A stretch of DNA of 8,076 bases, from NCBI GenBank assembly GCA_027084145.1, contig JALWLM010000028.1:1-8076 (forward strand), given 5' to 3'. The stretch is from Crocinitomicaceae bacterium. Lineage in GTDB: Bacteria; Bacteroidota; Bacteroidia; Flavobacteriales_D; Crocinitomicaceae. The notes beneath the pieces were generated by a model. It was not told where the DNA came from. It did not search any database and saw only the letters and a list, made by a program, of their open reading frames with translations. This document shows, in pieces, positions 7,031 to 8,076 of the stretch; position 1 is the stretch's first letter; each line of letters opens with the position of its first letter. The position numbers and the translations under genes were made by a program.

Positions 7031-7829
7031 TAAGGAAGAATATCTAAAAGATTTAGCATATCTAATCAAAAAAAATGCTATTCCCGACAACAAAGAGGGA
7101 TTGAAGAAAAATATCGATTTCATAATGGACCGATTGAAAAAACTCGATTTTACAGTTACTCAAATAGGAGATAACGCAGACGAGCCTATTTTATATGCTG
7201 TTCGTAAAGCTAAAAACAGTAATGGAAAAATAGGACTTTATGCTCATTATGATGTAGAACTTACCAATAAAGATAAATGGTTGACTAATCCTGTTGAATT
7301 AGAACAAGTGGAAGATAGATTATTCGGTAGAGGTATTGCAGACAATCTAGGCATTTGGCTTTTAAGAATGTATGCGATAGAAGAACTAAAAGATGAAAAT
7401 CTACCTGAAATACATTGGTTATTTCAAGGTCAAGAAGAAATTGGTTCACTACTTGCTCATAAAGAATTTCCCAAAATGAAATTACCGGAAATGGATGTAT
7501 GGTTTGAAGAAACCGGTTACTTTGATTTAGGTAGTTCAAGACAAAGATTTTTAACTTTAAATGAAGACGAAAAACTCTCAAAAGCCAAAGAAATTGCAAC
7601 GGAAGAGTTACAAGAAATCGGGTTTACTTCATATACAGAAAATAGAGGTTTGACAAAATTTGATAAATGTCCCTTTTTAACCCATATTTTGAACGAACAA
7701 CCGTATTTTGCAATTGGACCAAATGACGAATATTCAAAAATACATCAACCAAATGAAAGTTTATCCTTACCTCTAATTGAATTATCGTTTAAGCAATTTA
7801 AGGAAATAATAAGATATTATGCAGAATAA
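7020..7829 (+). CDS. Lidless M20-type metallohydrolase (ArgE/DapE-like catalytic domain)
   Basis: This 269-residue protein is a probable di-zinc amidase or deacylase. Numbered from the 7020 start, it keeps the M20 set: AHYDV (His76, Asp78), GRGIADNLG (Asp108, bridging ligand), GQEEIGS (Glu139 base, Glu140 ligand), WFEETG (Glu163) and IHQPNE (His242). M20 enzymes usually have 370-450 residues because a dimerisation or lid domain is inserted between the Glu/Asp ligand and the last His. Here only about 79 residues separate them, so the lid is absent while the catalytic core looks complete. I see no frameshift or stop that would suggest decay. ATG 6975 is in frame but would sit deep in the preceding gene; 7020 gives an 11-base overlap like the other junctions. 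It could remove an acyl or peptide group late in the pathway. The closeness to M28-type lidless folds makes exact substrate prediction unsafe. Confidence 0.85.
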   Translation: MKFNKEEYLKDLAYLIKKNAIPDNKEGLKKNIDFIMDRLKKLDFTVTQIGDNADEPILYAVRKAKNSNGKIGLYAHYDVELTNKDKWLTNPVELEQVEDRLFGRGIADNLGIWLLRMYAIEELKDENLPEIHWLFQGQEEIGSLLAHKEFPKMKLPEMDVWFEETGYFDLGSSRQRFLTLNEDEKLSKAKEIATEELQEIGFTSYTENRGLTKFDKCPFLTHILNEQPYFAIGPNDEYSKIHQPNESLSLPLIELSFKQFKEIIRYYAE

Positions 7830-7871
7830 AATCCAGCACACAAAGCCATACACATTGCCAAGTCGCTCAAT

Positions 7872-7925
7872 GCCAACCGCACAAGCCAAAACTTGTCAAT
7901 AAGTATGTCTTTGCCAACGCTCAAA
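7872..7925 (+). repeat. 3' flanking repeat block (GCCAACCGCACAA ... TTTGCCAACGCTCAAA)
   Basis: This block contains GCCAACCGCACAA at 7872-7884 and TTTGCCAACGCTCAAA at 7910-7925. These are direct copies of the modules at 54-66 and 128-143. It lies 40 to 100 bases after the last stop codon and before the palindrome. The rest of 7830-7946 holds only further short GCCAA-type pieces (for example TTGCCAAG near 7855) and no gene. Its function is unknown. It could be a cassette-specific flank used in homologous exchange, or part of a recombination site. Confidence 0.6.
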
Positions 7926-7975
7926 CCGAATGTAAAAAATACGAAACACAACAAAATGTATAAGTAATGGCGAGA

Positions 7976-8006
7976 AAGTGCAAACCTCAAAGTTTGTGCT
8001 TTTTTT
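7976..8006 (+). terminator. Rho-independent-like terminator inside the palindrome loop
   Basis: AAGTGCAAAC (7976-7985) pairs with GTTTGTGCTT (7992-8001) over ten positions, including two G-T wobbles, around the loop CTCAAA, and a run of seven T follows (8000-8006). It stands about 150 bases after the last stop codon on the operon's strand, so it would end the seven-gene transcript. The stem is only moderately stable because of the wobbles and A-T pairs. Confidence 0.55.
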
Positions 8007-8007
8007 G

Positions 8008-8015
8008 TATATTTG
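8008..8015 (+). promoter_or_regulatory. Possible Bacteroidota -7 element (TATATTTG)
   Basis: TATATTTG fits the Bacteroidota -7 consensus TAnnTTTG exactly and comes right after the terminator-like hairpin, pointing out of the window. No TTTG/TTG -33 element lies at the usual ~19-21 base spacing; the nearest TTTG at 7993-7996 is too close. In sequence this AT-rich such a motif can arise by chance, so this is only a candidate. Confidence 0.2.
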
Positions 8016-8076
8016 TGCTAACTGAAAGGTAAGTGTATTTTTAGTCGCCACTACTTATACATAGACCGTTGTGGTG

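Larger units (their letters stand above)
7947..8073. repeat. Large two-tier palindrome, attC-like
   Basis: A 17-base arm TGTATAAGTAATGGCGA (7957-7973) pairs with TCGCCACTACTTATACA (8045-8061) with one mismatch (a possible G-T or A-C pair). Outside it, CACAAC (7947-7952) pairs with GTTGTG (8068-8073), separated from the inner stem by unpaired AAAA on the left and TAGACC on the right. The internal loop is 71 bases. This outer box, small bulge, inner box and variable loop match the layout of integron attC sites, in which the 5' box ends in AAC and the 3' box begins with GTT. The 3' box GTTGTGG does not fit the canonical GTTRRRY. It may be a recombination site of another kind or a non-mobile structural repeat. 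The pairing itself is read directly from the sequence. Confidence 0.8.

Noticed and set aside
7285..7599. Minus-strand open frame of 104 codons
   Set aside because: It lies wholly inside the M20 gene, whose + strand reading shows all catalytic motifs. The composition is what an antisense shadow would give.
7020..7829. M20 gene as a truncated pseudogene
   Set aside because: Although short for the family, it keeps every metal and catalytic residue in order and a normal C-terminal end, with no frameshift. A lidless but functional protein fits better.
8068..8074. Canonical integron attC core site
   Set aside because: GTTGTGG does not satisfy GTTRRRY and no integrase gene is visible, so I call it attC-like in shape only.
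1..8076. CRISPR array, tRNA or rRNA genes, insertion sequence
   Set aside because: There are no regularly spaced repeats, no cloverleaf or ribosomal RNA-like stretches, and no transposase reading frame. Nearly all sequence between 159 and 7829 is accounted for by the seven genes.

Overview
This is an AT-rich bacterial window that I would place in the Bacteroidota. The reasons are the strong A/T bias, starts without clear Shine-Dalgarno sequences, a TAnnTTTG-type -7 motif near the right end, and flanking GCCAACGCTCAAA-type intergenic repeats of a kind I associate with that phylum. The last point is recollection, not a search result.

Layout: positions 1-158 are a non-coding leader with repeat sequences. 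Positions 159-7829 are one gapless seven-gene operon on the + strand. Positions 7830-8076 are a non-coding tail with a matching repeat block and a large attC-like palindrome that encloses a terminator-like hairpin. Every one of the six gene junctions overlaps, by 4 to 19 bases, so the operon is probably translationally coupled throughout.

Gene order: a GT-A-like glycosyltransferase candidate (159-1421); a DprA/LOG-like SLOG nucleotide-binding protein (1403-1897); a NodU/CmcH/TobZ-type O-carbamoyltransferase (1894-3576); a NodB-type polysaccharide deacetylase (3569-4357); a protein of two fused arylamine N-acetyltransferase (NAT) domains, each with its own Cys-His-Asp triad (4344-5948); a phytanoyl-CoA dioxygenase-like Fe(II)/2-oxoglutarate oxygenase (5945-7030); and an M20-type metallohydrolase lacking the usual lid domain (7020-7829). 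None has a visible signal peptide or membrane segment, so all seven are probably cytoplasmic.

How they may work together (inference): the set reads as a compact pathway that builds or tailors a small glycosylated or aminated molecule. Steps could be glycosyl transfer, removal of an N-acetyl group, re-acylation of the freed amine by the double NAT, O-carbamoylation, hydroxylation and amide hydrolysis. No NRPS, PKS, sugar-nucleotide synthesis, transporter, regulator or resistance gene is present. The acceptor therefore comes from elsewhere, or the product stays inside the cell.

The most unusual structural point is that the operon is bracketed by related non-coding sequences. GTTGTG boxes lie at both ends (26-32 and 8068-8074), and a direct repeat block lies just inside each. 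The right-hand box closes a two-tier stem shaped like an integron attC site but with a non-canonical core. The whole unit looks like a large exchangeable gene cassette carrying an undescribed pathway.
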